Shown: positions 7,606-15,446 of the stretch, one piece after another
Layout of the letters: each line of letters opens with the position of its first letter
Position numbering within the stretch: position 1 is the first letter of the stretch
From: Hallerella sp963652365
GTDB lineage: Bacteria > Fibrobacterota > Fibrobacteria > Fibrobacterales > Fibrobacteraceae
DNA length: 64,000 bases
Reading direction: 5' to 3'
NCBI GenBank assembly: GCA_963652365.1
Contig: CAVJTH010000012.1
Span: 7,965-71,964, forward strand
Program-made: the position numbers and the translations under genes
The notes under the pieces: generated by a model
Databases searched by the model: none
The model's input: the letters and a program-made list of their open reading frames with translations, nothing else
What the model was told of the DNA's origin: nothing

Positions 7606-8430
7606 ATGAATTCCATTTACTTTCAATACTTGAATGACATCTCCAAGTATCCGCTTCTCTCCCGCGAACAGGAAAAAGTTTTGATCCAGCTTGCCGCAAA
7701 GGGCAATCGCCGTGCGCAAGATCTCCTTGTCAAGTCCAATTTGAAGTTTGTCGTGAACATCGCGAATCTCTACAAGGGCCAGGGCCTAGACATCAACGAA
7801 CTCATCAACGAAGGCAACATGGGCCTTATCGAGGCGGCCCGGCGTTTTGACCCGAACCAGAAAATCAAGTTTATCAGCTACGCGGTCTGGTGGATCCGCC
7901 AGAACATCACCCGGGCGATTTCCGAAAAGGCGCGCCTTGTCCGCATTAGCGCGGAAAAGGAACTCGTGCTTCGGCGTTTCAACCGTGCGGCGACGACAAC
8001 GCGCCAGGTCATCGGTGGCCAGATGACGATCGATCCGGAAAGCCTCGAAGGCGAAAGTCGCTACAAGGCGAAGGATATCGAGAAAATCCTGATGATGGGC
8101 GCCCATTCGGCGTCTCTCGATTCTCCGGTGGGCGAAGATGGCGACATGACGCTCGGTGACTGCCTCGCCTCTTCCTGCGACGCGACGGATGCGCTCGCGG
8201 AAAGGAACGGGGAACAGGCTTCGCTCGAACTTCTCTTGAAGGAAAACCTGACCGATCAGGAACATCGCGTGATAGGCCTCTACTATGGGCTGGACATGGA
8301 CGCGGACCTGAACCTGAAGGAAATCGGCAAGATGGTCGGACTGTCGAAGGAACGCGTGCGCCAGGTAAAGGAAAAGGCTCTTGCCAAGCTGCGCACGACG
8401 AAGATCGACAAGGTTCTCGACGCCGCCTGA
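7606..8430 (+). CDS. RNA polymerase sigma factor, RpoD/SigA family
   Basis: This 274-residue sigma70 protein directs RNA polymerase to promoters. It has region 1.2 (YLNDISKYPLLSREQE), region 2 (NLKFVVNIANLYKGQGLDIN, NEGNMGLIEAARRFD, FISYAVWWIRQNI), region 3, and region 4 ending in the helix-turn-helix LKEIGKMVGLSKERVRQVKE. It lacks region 1.1, like the short principal sigma factors of the Bacteroidota. The DNA-contacting end of region 2.4 reads ARLVRIS rather than the usual IRIP. Whether this is the housekeeping or a group 2 factor cannot be decided here. A GAGGTAAC ribosome-binding site precedes the ATG, and a terminator lies at 8461-8486. Confidence 0.92.
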   Translation: MNSIYFQYLNDISKYPLLSREQEKVLIQLAAKGNRRAQDLLVKSNLKFVVNIANLYKGQGLDINELINEGNMGLIEAARRFDPNQKIKFISYAVWWIRQNITRAISEKARLVRISAEKELVLRRFNRAATTTRQVIGGQMTIDPESLEGESRYKAKDIEKILMMGAHSASLDSPVGEDGDMTLGDCLASSCDATDALAERNGEQASLELLLKENLTDQEHRVIGLYYGLDMDADLNLKEIGKMVGLSKERVRQVKEKALAKLRTTKIDKVLDAA

Positions 8431-8460
8431 TATTTTCTAGAAACTCTCTCTCCTTTCGAA

Positions 8461-8486
8461 AAACCCGGCGAATGCCGGGTTTTTTG
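8461..8486 (+). terminator. Terminator after the sigma factor gene
   Basis: AAACCCGGC and GCCGGGTTT form a stem around GAAT, followed by a T run. It is 30 bases past the sigma factor stop and faces the ahcY terminator. Confidence 0.85.
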
Positions 8487-8500
8487 CTGTACGCTCCAAG

Positions 8501-8526
8501 AAAAAATCCGCGCCGTTGGGCGCGGA
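8501..8526 (-). terminator. Terminator after ahcY
   Basis: On the minus strand TCCGCGCC pairs with GGCGCGGA around CAAC, followed by six Ts (8506-8501). It lies 24 bases after the ahcY stop. Confidence 0.85.
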
Positions 8527-8549
8527 CTTTCCGAATCTCTCGACAGAAA

Positions 8550-10010
8550 TCAGTAGCGGTAGAATTCCGGCTTGTAGGGACCTTCGACGTTCACGCCGAT
8601 GTAGTCCGCCTGTTCCTTGCGAAGCGTCGAGAGGTGAACGCCGAGCTTTTCGAGGTGCAGTCGCGCGACCTTTTCGTCGAGGATCATCGGCAGGCGATAG
8701 ACCTTTCCCTTTTCGTAGCGGTAGCCGCTTGCCGTGGGCTTTCCGGTCGCGGAGAGCCACAGATCGACCTGCGCAATCGTCTGGTTGGTGAAGCTCGCGC
8801 TCATGACGAAGCTCGGGTGTCCCGTGGCGCAGCCCAGGTTCAGAAGGCGACCTTCGGCGAGAACGAGCACGCTGTGACCGTCGGGGAAGATCCATTCGTC
8901 GTATTGCGGCTTGATGTTGTTCTTTTTGATGCCGGGAACCTTGGCGAGGCCCGCCATGTCGATTTCGTTGTCGAAATGCCCGATGTTTCCGACGATGGCG
9001 CGGTTCTTCATCTTGCCCATTTGCGCAGCGGAGATGATTCCCACGTTTCCTGTCGTCGTGACGAAGATGTCCGCGAACGAGACGACCTCGTCGAGCGTCT
9101 TGACTTCGTAGCCTTCCATGGCTGCCTGGAGCGCGCAGATCGGGTCGATTTCGGTGACGATGACGCGCGCGCCCTGCCCGCGGAGCGATTGTGCGCATCC
9201 CTTGCCCACGTCTCCGTATCCGCAGACGACGGCGACCTTTCCGGCCATCATCACGTCCGTTGCGCGGTTGATGCCGTCGATGAGCGAGTGGCGGCAGCCG
9301 TAGAGGTTGTCGAACTTGGACTTGGTGACGGAATCGTTCACGTTGATGGCGGCAAACGGCAGGCGACCGTCGCGGGCCATTTCGTAGAGGCGGTGGACAC
9401 CGGTGGTCGTCTCTTCGGAGACGCCCTTGATTTTTGCGCGGAGCTTTGTGAATCGCTTCGGGTCCTTTGCGATTTCCTTGCGGACGACGGAAAGGAACGC
9501 ACCCCATTCTTCGGAATCCGTTTCGGGGTCGTAATCGGGAACTTTTCCCGCGTCTTCGAATTCCGCGCCGCGGACGACCATCATCGTCGCGTCTCCGCCG
9601 TCATCGACGATCAGGTCGGGACCTTCGCCGTCGGGCCATGCGAGCGCCTTTGCCGTGTTTTCCCAGTATTCTTCGAGCGTTTCGCCCTTCCAGGCGAATA
9701 CGGAAGTTCCCTGCGGGTTTTCGATCGAGCCTTTCTTGCCGACGACGACCGCTGCCGCCGCGTTGTCCTGCGTGCTGAAGATGTTGCAGCTCACCCAGCG
9801 CACGTCCGCGCCGAGTTCCGTGAGCGTTTCGATGAGAATCGCCGTCTGCACGGTCATGTGGAGGCTTCCCATGATGCGCGCGCCCTTGAGCGGGAGCGTT
9901 CCCGCGTATTCCTTGCGGAGCGCCATCAGCCCGGGCATTTCCGTTTCGGCGAGATCCAGTTCCTTGCGTCCTTCGACAGCGAGATTTAAATCCTTGACTT
10001 TGTATTCCAT
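8550..10010 (-). CDS. ahcY: Adenosylhomocysteinase
   Basis: This enzyme hydrolyses S-adenosylhomocysteine, the product of SAM-dependent methylations, to adenosine and homocysteine. The 486-residue product has the expected family features: an N-terminal substrate domain (NIFSTQDNAAAAV), the NAD-binding loop VVCGYGDVGKGCAQSLRG, and the conserved C-terminus PYKPEFYRY that contributes to the neighbouring subunit's NAD site. The ATG at 10010 follows a GAGGACC ribosome-binding site; a 10-residue in-frame extension upstream has none. It is a monocistronic gene with its own terminator. No SAH riboswitch was recognised in the short leader. Confidence 0.96.
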   Translation of the reverse strand: MEYKVKDLNLAVEGRKELDLAETEMPGLMALRKEYAGTLPLKGARIMGSLHMTVQTAILIETLTELGADVRWVSCNIFSTQDNAAAAVVVGKKGSIENPQGTSVFAWKGETLEEYWENTAKALAWPDGEGPDLIVDDGGDATMMVVRGAEFEDAGKVPDYDPETDSEEWGAFLSVVRKEIAKDPKRFTKLRAKIKGVSEETTTGVHRLYEMARDGRLPFAAINVNDSVTKSKFDNLYGCRHSLIDGINRATDVMMAGKVAVVCGYGDVGKGCAQSLRGQGARVIVTEIDPICALQAAMEGYEVKTLDEVVSFADIFVTTTGNVGIISAAQMGKMKNRAIVGNIGHFDNEIDMAGLAKVPGIKKNNIKPQYDEWIFPDGHSVLVLAEGRLLNLGCATGHPSFVMSASFTNQTIAQVDLWLSATGKPTASGYRYEKGKVYRLPMILDEKVARLHLEKLGVHLSTLRKEQADYIGVNVEGPYKPEFYRY

Positions 10011-10068
10011 GGGGTCCTCATCGGTTTGTCTTATGCGCAAATATAAAAAAATGCATAGGAAGGAGTGT

Positions 10069-10134
10069 GTTCAGAGCTTAGTGGGGGAGAACTTAGGGCT
10101 TGGAAATCGCAAGCGAGCCGTTCAGAGCTTACGG
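10069..10134. repeat. Partial copy of the dispersed intergenic repeat
   Basis: TTCAGAGCTTAGTG, GAGAACTTA and CTTGGAAATCGCAA with GCGAGCC occur here close together. The same blocks occur at 19020-19050 and 19221-19246, although there they are separated by other repeat modules. Confidence 0.6.
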
Positions 10135-10772
10135 AGAGCTTCTGCTGCAGATGGCCGAAAAGGCCCATCTGCAGGAGGCTTTCTATGACACGAACAATTC
10201 CGTTCAAATCGGACTGGAAAAGCTCCAAAGCTCCCGGAGAAACCTCGTACTTTCCTTTGCTCGAAAACTCGATTCCATTTCGGACGGCGAAGCGGAACAG
10301 ATCAGCCGGATTTTAAATAAGAGGAGAAAATAAGGAATGCGGAGTCTCTTGCGGAGCGGCACAGGCGCGAATCGACATTTTGATGAAGGAATCCAACTAA
10401 AAATGCCGGACAGCTGACAAGTCAACTCTCCGGCAAGTGCTTGCTGAATATCGCTACCCGACAAGGCGTCAGGAATCTTTTACTGCGGTAGCGATGTCGA
10501 TTATTTCGACAAGGCAAAATGCATCCTTTTAAAATCCTGGCTCGAAAAAAGACTGCCCGCCGTTTCAAACGAACGGCTAAAAGCCCTGTATGGCAAGCTT
10601 CTCGAATTTGCAAGTCGGGCGATAGAACTGGGAACGGGAGTGGTCGTAGAACGGTGAAGAAATCATACAGGTTATTTGGCACTTTTTGGAATGGTCTCGA
10701 ATCTATAACACGCAAAACGCAGTTCCAAGTTCTGATTCCTGCATCCCGGTTCCTGAAAATTTTCCGGAAGTC

Positions 10773-10800
10773 TTGACTTGGAGTTTACTCTAGGTAGTAT
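10773..10800 (+). promoter_or_regulatory. Promoter of the flavodoxin gene
   Basis: TTGACT (10773-10778) and TAGTAT (10795-10800) are separated by 16 bases. The predicted transcription start (about 10807) is only two to four bases before the upstream ATG at 10810. Confidence 0.6.
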
Positions 10801-10809
10801 ATTGTTTCC

Positions 10810-11367
10810 ATGAAAAAGATCGCAATCATTCTCTTGGCGATTCTCGTAGGAGGATCTATGGCTGAATCCAAAAAACTGGTCGTCTATTTCTCGCGTGCGG
10901 GTGAAAACTACGGCGTGGGAATGGTTAAAAAAGGCAACACCGAAATCGTTGCGGAAATCATTGCGCAAAAGGTCGGGGCGAAACTGCTGAAAGTGGAACC
11001 TGTCGAGGAGTATCCGCAGGAATATGACGCTTGCACTGCTTTTGCCAGGAAGGAACTCGAAGCGGACGCGCGCCCGGAAGTGAAATCCGTGGAAATCAAT
11101 CCCGAAGAGTTTGACGAAATCTATGTGGGCTATCCCGTGTGGTGGGGTGAAATGCCCATGCCGATGTTCACGTTCCTTGAAAAGTACGATTTGAAAGGCA
11201 AGACCCTCTATCCTTTTGTGACGCACGAGGGAAGCGGTCTTTCCGGTGTGCGCCGTCTTGAAAAGGCGACCGGTGCCAATGTCAAGTCGGGGCTTGCAAT
11301 CTATGGGCACGAAGCGCAAAATGAAAAGGTGGCAGTCGAAAGGAAAGTGGAACGCTGGCTTCGTTAG
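10810..11367 (+). CDS. Flavodoxin-like protein, possibly exported
   Basis: This FMN-binding electron carrier or quinone reductase of the long-loop flavodoxin type has the phosphate-binding loop VVYFSRAGENYGVG, followed by GYPVWWGEMPMPMFTFLE and FVTHEGSGLSGV near the flavin. From the ATG at 10810 the 185-residue product begins with a convincing signal peptide (MKKIAIILLAILVGGSMA). However, an ATG at 10858 has an ideal TAGGAGGAT ribosome-binding site six bases upstream and would give a 169-residue cytoplasmic protein. The promoter leaves almost no leader for the first ATG. Both forms may be made. It is probably monocistronic. Confidence 0.85.
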   Translation: MKKIAIILLAILVGGSMAESKKLVVYFSRAGENYGVGMVKKGNTEIVAEIIAQKVGAKLLKVEPVEEYPQEYDACTAFARKELEADARPEVKSVEINPEEFDEIYVGYPVWWGEMPMPMFTFLEKYDLKGKTLYPFVTHEGSGLSGVRRLEKATGANVKSGLAIYGHEAQNEKVAVERKVERWLR

Positions 11368-11451
11368 CTGTCGCGAAAAGGCATTCCCGAAATTTTTCGC
11401 GGAGGATTTTTTTAAATTAGGCGGGAAACATTTTACTTTATGGAGTTTTGA

Positions 11452-12042
11452 ATGAACGCCGAGAAGAAAGACGCCGAAAAAGAGAAGGAACAAGCGCCGG
11501 ATTTCATGAAGAAGGCCGACGAGTACTTTTCGAACAATCGGAGAATTTTCCTGTGGAACCAGGTCGATGACGAAAGCGCGTCGAAGATCGTGAAACAGCT
11601 GCTTTACCTCGATTCGCTTTCTCACGACGACATTGTTTTCTTTATCAACAGCCCAGGCGGCGTGATTTCGAGCGGTCTTGCGATTTACGACTGCATGAAC
11701 GCTATCCAGAGCGACGTCGTGACGGTTTGCTGCGGACAGGCCGCTTCGATGGGCGCGGTGCTTTTGACCGCGGGCGCCAAGGGAAAGCGTTACGCGTGGC
11801 CGTCGGCGCGCATCATGATTCACCAGCCGCTGATCCAGGGACAGATGGAAGGTCCCGCGAGCGACATCAAGATCCAGGCGGAGGAAATGCTCCGCATCCG
11901 TTCGATTACGACGGGCATCATCGCGAAGACGACCGGAAAGTCGATGGAAGAAGTCGATCGGGATACGGAACGGGACAACTTCATGTCGGCGGAAGAGGCG
12001 AAGGCCTACGGCCTTGTCGATGAAGTGAAGAGCGTCATCTGA
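11452..12042 (+). CDS. clpP: ATP-dependent Clp protease proteolytic subunit
   Basis: ClpP forms the tetradecameric serine protease chamber that degrades proteins unfolded by ClpX or ClpA/C. The 196-residue product has the complete catalytic triad: Ser99 in GQAASMGA, His124 in MIHQPL and Asp171 in DRDTERD. The charged N-terminus (EKKDAEKEKEQAPD) is longer and more acidic/basic than usual. No clpX follows; instead ftsY overlaps the stop codon (TGATG). A typical GGAG ribosome-binding site precedes the ATG. Confidence 0.96.
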   Translation: MNAEKKDAEKEKEQAPDFMKKADEYFSNNRRIFLWNQVDDESASKIVKQLLYLDSLSHDDIVFFINSPGGVISSGLAIYDCMNAIQSDVVTVCCGQAASMGAVLLTAGAKGKRYAWPSARIMIHQPLIQGQMEGPASDIKIQAEEMLRIRSITTGIIAKTTGKSMEEVDRDTERDNFMSAEEAKAYGLVDEVKSVI

Positions 12043-12944
12043 TGGGATTCTTTTCGGCGATAAAGAGCGGGCTTGCCAAGACTCGCGACGCGATTCTCGG
12101 CGAAATCAAGGGCATTGCCGGCAAGGGAAAGGTGACCGACGAGATGCTCGAAGACCTGGAAGAGCGTCTGATCAAGGCGGACGTGGGAACCTCTGCCGCG
12201 TTCATGCTCACGGATGCGCTCCGCGAAGAGGCTCTCGGGAAGTCGCTTTCGGAATCGGAAATCCTGGACATCTTGCGGTCCGAGGCGGAACGCTTTCTGG
12301 TCGATCCGCCGAAGTTCGAGTTCAAGGGAAAGCCGCACGTGGTCCTGGTGATCGGCGTGAACGGCGCCGGAAAGACGACGACTATCGGGAAGCTCGCGAA
12401 AAAGTTTGCGGACGAAGGTCACAAGGTGATGATCGCCGCGGCGGATACGTTCCGGGCTGCGGCAATCGAACAGCTCGAAGTCTGGGCGGAACGCGCGGGG
12501 GCGGAATTTGTTCGCCATGCGGAAGGTTCGGATCCGGCGGCGGTCGCCTTCGACGCCTGCGCCGCGGCAAAGGCTCGCGGTTGCGACATCGTTTTCGTTG
12601 ACACGGCGGGTCGCTTGCAGAACAAGGACTATCTGATGGAAGAACTCGCAAAGATCGTGCGCGTTCTCAAGAAGCAGGACGCCGCCTATCCGCACGACAT
12701 GATTCTCGTCATCGACGGAAACACCGGGCAGAACGCGATAAGCCAGGCGAAGATTTTCAACCAGAGCTTCCCGTTGACCGGGCTTGTCGTCACAAAGCTC
12801 GACGGTACGGCGCATGGAGGCTCGGTCCTCTCGATCGCAAGTTCGCTCAAGGTTCCCATCCGCTGGGTGGGAATGGGAGAGCGTATCGACCAGCTCGTGC
12901 CCTTCAACAAGGCGGAATATGTCGAGGGGCTTTTCAAGGCGTAG
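12042..12944 (+). CDS. ftsY: Signal recognition particle receptor FtsY
   Basis: FtsY docks SRP-bound ribosomes at the membrane for co-translational insertion. The 300-residue product contains only the NG domain and lacks the long acidic A domain of E. coli. Visible GTPase motifs are GVNGAGKTTTIGKLA (G1), DTFRAAAIEQLEVW (G2), DTAGRLQNKDYLMEEL (G3) and TKLDGTAHGG (G4). The start ATG overlaps the clpP stop by one base, which suggests coupling. The next gene starts inside the ftsY 3' end. Confidence 0.96.
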   Translation: MGFFSAIKSGLAKTRDAILGEIKGIAGKGKVTDEMLEDLEERLIKADVGTSAAFMLTDALREEALGKSLSESEILDILRSEAERFLVDPPKFEFKGKPHVVLVIGVNGAGKTTTIGKLAKKFADEGHKVMIAAADTFRAAAIEQLEVWAERAGAEFVRHAEGSDPAAVAFDACAAAKARGCDIVFVDTAGRLQNKDYLMEELAKIVRVLKKQDAAYPHDMILVIDGNTGQNAISQAKIFNQSFPLTGLVVTKLDGTAHGGSVLSIASSLKVPIRWVGMGERIDQLVPFNKAEYVEGLFKA

Positions 12945-13284
12945 ATTCCTGATCGGATGCCTAGCGCTTTCGGTCAGTGCCTGTACCGAGAGCGTTTCCG
13001 TTCCTGCGGAATTTGTCCGTCTATATGGAGACCTTCGCATCGCGGCGCGTGAATATGGCGACGCGTCTCCCGATGGTCGAGCCGCTCGAATCGTCATTCT
13101 GGAACGATACGGCTATTCGGCTCAAAGGTTCGATTCCGTTGCGGAATGGATTCAGGAAAATCCGGACGTCTGGAGTGCGTTCCAGGATTCGGTCGTCGCC
13201 TATGTCGATTCTGTCGCCATCGAAGCGAAAGCGATCGCTCCGCCCGCAAGGAACGGTGTCGGAACGCAGAAGGGGGCCAAATGA
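12919..13284 (+). CDS. Small lipoprotein, DUF4296-like
   Basis: This 121-residue product starts 26 bases before the ftsY stop, in another frame. MSRGFSRRRFLIGCLALSVS ends at a lipobox cysteine (SVSAC), so it is a predicted envelope lipoprotein. The mature part, with LYGDLRIAAREYGD and RYGYSAQRFDSVAEWIQENP, matches the pattern I know from DUF4296 lipoproteins, which occur mainly in Bacteroidota. It overlaps the next gene by an ATGA junction. The function is unknown. The alternative that the start lies downstream would remove the lipobox and seems unlikely. Confidence 0.75.
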   Translation: MSRGFSRRRFLIGCLALSVSACTESVSVPAEFVRLYGDLRIAAREYGDASPDGRAARIVILERYGYSAQRFDSVAEWIQENPDVWSAFQDSVVAYVDSVAIEAKAIAPPARNGVGTQKGAK

Positions 13285-13751
13285 AATGGAACTTGCTTCA
13301 AACGCTTTTTTGTAGCGGATTCCTTTCGATTGCGCTTGCCGCGCCGGATTCGACCGCGGTTCGGTGGGAAAACTTTTCCGATGCGCTCTTGGCCGCCAAG
13401 TCCGATCACAAGATGCTTTTTGTGGATATCGTCGCCGACTGGTGCCTGCCGTGCAGGGAAATGGACCGAACGACGTATCGCGACCGGACCGTTTCCTCGA
13501 TCTTGAATTCCAGGTTTCACCCGGTGCGGCTAGACCAGGGCTCCCAGGATACGATCGAATGCGATGGAAAGAGATTGCCTGTCGAGCGTTGCTTTTTCGA
13601 TGTCTGGAACTTGTCCGCCGTGCCGTCGTACGTGCTTGTCGCTCCGAAGGGGCTTTCCATCTTGACATATTCGCAGGGGCTTTCCGCCGACGAGATGAGA
13701 ATGCTCCTGATGCAGTTTCTGGGCAAGGAAGAGGAATGGGTTCACAAATGA
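13281..13751 (+). CDS. Exported thioredoxin-fold protein
   Basis: This 156-residue protein has a signal peptide (MKWNLLQTLFCSGFLSIALA) and a thioredoxin-like domain with a CXXC site in ADWCLPCREMDRTTYRD. The WCLPC context resembles the periplasmic domain of DsbD and related thiol reductases, so a role in reducing envelope disulfides is likely. Three further cysteines (one in the signal peptide; two in the loop around IECDGKRLPVERCFF) might form an extra pair. It overlaps the preceding lipoprotein gene (ATGA) and the following glycosyltransferase gene (ATGA), so all three are probably co-translated. Confidence 0.85.
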   Translation: MKWNLLQTLFCSGFLSIALAAPDSTAVRWENFSDALLAAKSDHKMLFVDIVADWCLPCREMDRTTYRDRTVSSILNSRFHPVRLDQGSQDTIECDGKRLPVERCFFDVWNLSAVPSYVLVAPKGLSILTYSQGLSADEMRMLLMQFLGKEEEWVHK

Positions 13752-15373
13752 ATTTTACGCCGCTCGAAATCGCCTTTTGGATTCTCTTGCTTCTGCTTGT
13801 GCACTGCTACGTCCTTTTTCCGGTGACGCTTCCTTTTCTGAGCGAGCTGTTCGCTCGAAGAAACCGTCGGAGCGATTCCCTTGCGACGCTCCCGAAGGTC
13901 TCGATCCTCGTTTCCGCATACAACGAGGAAGCGGTCATCGAAAGGAAAATCTTGAATTTTCTGGAACTCGACTATCCGAAGGAATCGCTCGAAATCCTGA
14001 TCGGGGACGACGGGTCTTCGGACCGGACCGCGGAAATCGTCGAGCGCTATGCGGACAAGGGAATCCGTCTTGTCCGAGCCGTCAAGAATGCCGGAAAGGC
14101 GGCGATGCTGAATCGCCTGCAATCGGAAGCGACCGGCGAGATCCTGGTCTTTTGCGATGCCAACACGATGCTTTTCCCGAACGTGATTCGAAAGCTGGTC
14201 TCTCCGTTTGCCGACCCGAAAATCGGATGCGTCTGCGGACACTTGATCTTGACGGACAAGAGCGGAAGCCTTCTGGGTTCTGGCGAACTGAGCTATTGGG
14301 ACTTTGAATCCGAAATCAAGAAGTTCGAAGGCGTTCTTGACCGACTGATCGGGGGAAACGGCGCCTTGTATGCCATCCGCAATTCGTTGTACACAAGGTT
14401 GCCCGTGAAGAAAAGCGTCATGGACGATTTCTTTATCGCCGTAAAAGTCTTGCAGAAGGGATTCTTCTGTACGTTCGATCCAAGCGCGATCGGTACGGAG
14501 CAGACATCGAAGGAAGGTTCCGGAGAATATCGCCGCAAGATCCGGATTGGCCGCGCGAATTACAACTATCTATTCTCCTATCTTCCCCTCTTGAATCCGT
14601 TCCGTCCCTTGCTGGCGTATCTTTTCGTTTCGCACAAGCTGCTTCGCTGGCTTACGCCGCATATCATGCTTGCCTTGTTTGTCTTGAACTTTGCGCTTCT
14701 GTGGAAAATGCAGCCTGTCTATTTTGTCTCCTTTGGACTGATGCTGCTCTTCCTGATCGTCGCGCTGTTCAAGATTTCGGGGAGCGCGTATTATTTCTTG
14801 CTGATGAACTTTGCCATGTTCAAGGGCAGCCTGCTTTCGTTCCGAAAGGAGCATGGCGGAGGCTGGGAACGGGAAGCGCGCGGAGACGAAAGCGAATCGA
14901 AGCCGGCCGGGAAGGCTCTTTCGCTGCTTTGTGCGCTTGGACTGGGCGCTTCGGCGGTTTTCCCTTCAAGCGCGCAGGCCTTTACGGCGGATGTTTCGGC
15001 GGGAACTCTCAACGCGACGGAAGAAATGTCGAGCTTCAATTTCCAGGTTTCCGGGCATTGGTGGTATCCTGTCGATCAGATGGTCTTTTTCGGAGCGGGA
15101 TTCGGCTACGAGCGTCTGGGTTCCGTTTCTCTTTTCCCGCTTGTCGGGAGCGCCTATGTCTATCTTCCGTTCGGAAGCCTGGTGATGCCCGTAGGAACTT
15201 TTGACTTGGGATTTGTCTTTGGCGACGATGCCCAGATGATTTGGCGGGCGGGCGGAGGCCTGGACGTGAAACTCGGCCGAAAGTCTTCCCTGCTCGCGCT
15301 TCTCGGATACCAGAATCTAAAAAAAGCGGGAGACTTCGTGTATCTCCGCTGTGGCCTTCTGATTGAAATCTAG
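13748..15373 (+). CDS. Membrane glycosyltransferase family 2 fused to a beta-barrel-like C-terminal domain
   Basis: This 541-residue protein has three parts. First is an N-terminal transmembrane helix plus a GT2 catalytic domain with SILVSAYNEEAVIERK, IGDDGSSDRT, FCDANTM, IGGNGALYAIR, MDDFF and a processive-type RKIRIGRANYNYL. Second is a block of membrane helices (about residues 285-355). Third is a region that itself looks like a signal peptide (ALSLLCALGLGASAVFPSSA, then QA) followed by about 125 residues rich in aromatic beta-strands (HWWYPVDQMVFFGAGFGYER), resembling a small outer-membrane barrel. There is no stop and no ATG, GTG or TTG in frame at the junction. An ATG at 13736 is an alternative start. 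The sugar and product are unknown; a cell-surface polysaccharide is likely. Confidence 0.85.
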   Translation: MNFTPLEIAFWILLLLLVHCYVLFPVTLPFLSELFARRNRRSDSLATLPKVSILVSAYNEEAVIERKILNFLELDYPKESLEILIGDDGSSDRTAEIVERYADKGIRLVRAVKNAGKAAMLNRLQSEATGEILVFCDANTMLFPNVIRKLVSPFADPKIGCVCGHLILTDKSGSLLGSGELSYWDFESEIKKFEGVLDRLIGGNGALYAIRNSLYTRLPVKKSVMDDFFIAVKVLQKGFFCTFDPSAIGTEQTSKEGSGEYRRKIRIGRANYNYLFSYLPLLNPFRPLLAYLFVSHKLLRWLTPHIMLALFVLNFALLWKMQPVYFVSFGLMLLFLIVALFKISGSAYYFLLMNFAMFKGSLLSFRKEHGGGWEREARGDESESKPAGKALSLLCALGLGASAVFPSSAQAFTADVSAGTLNATEEMSSFNFQVSGHWWYPVDQMVFFGAGFGYERLGSVSLFPLVGSAYVYLPFGSLVMPVGTFDLGFVFGDDAQMIWRAGGGLDVKLGRKSSLLALLGYQNLKKAGDFVYLRCGLLIEI

Positions 15374-15446
15374 TTTGTACGGATTCGCTTCGCTTGTACG
15401 CAATCGAGCCGATCCGGAGGTCGCTGTCTCCCCGAATGCGAAGCGT

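Larger units (their letters stand above)
10011..10809. other. Intergenic region with repeat fragments and coding remnants
   Basis: These roughly 800 bases hold no intact gene I can support. From 10068 to 10134 there are pieces of the dispersed repeat found at 17.2-19.4 kb (TTCAGAGCTTAGTG and TTGGAAATCGCAA). A 77-codon open frame at 10100-10333 (TTG start inside the repeat) encodes a plausible helical peptide. A start-less frame at 10448-10654 encodes FYCGSDVDYFDKAK and an alpha-helical tail. A strong hairpin lies at 10145-10174. The right end carries the flavodoxin promoter. The pattern suggests a decayed gene or genes beside a repeat insertion. Confidence 0.55.

Noticed and set aside
10011..10070. 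SAH riboswitch ahead of ahcY.
   Set aside because: The leader is short and AT-rich and shows no recognisable conserved SAH riboswitch core.
10100..10333. 77-codon open frame as a real gene.
   Set aside because: Its TTG start lies in a copy of the dispersed repeat, no family is recognisable and the surrounding DNA shows decay. It is left as part of the intergenic description.
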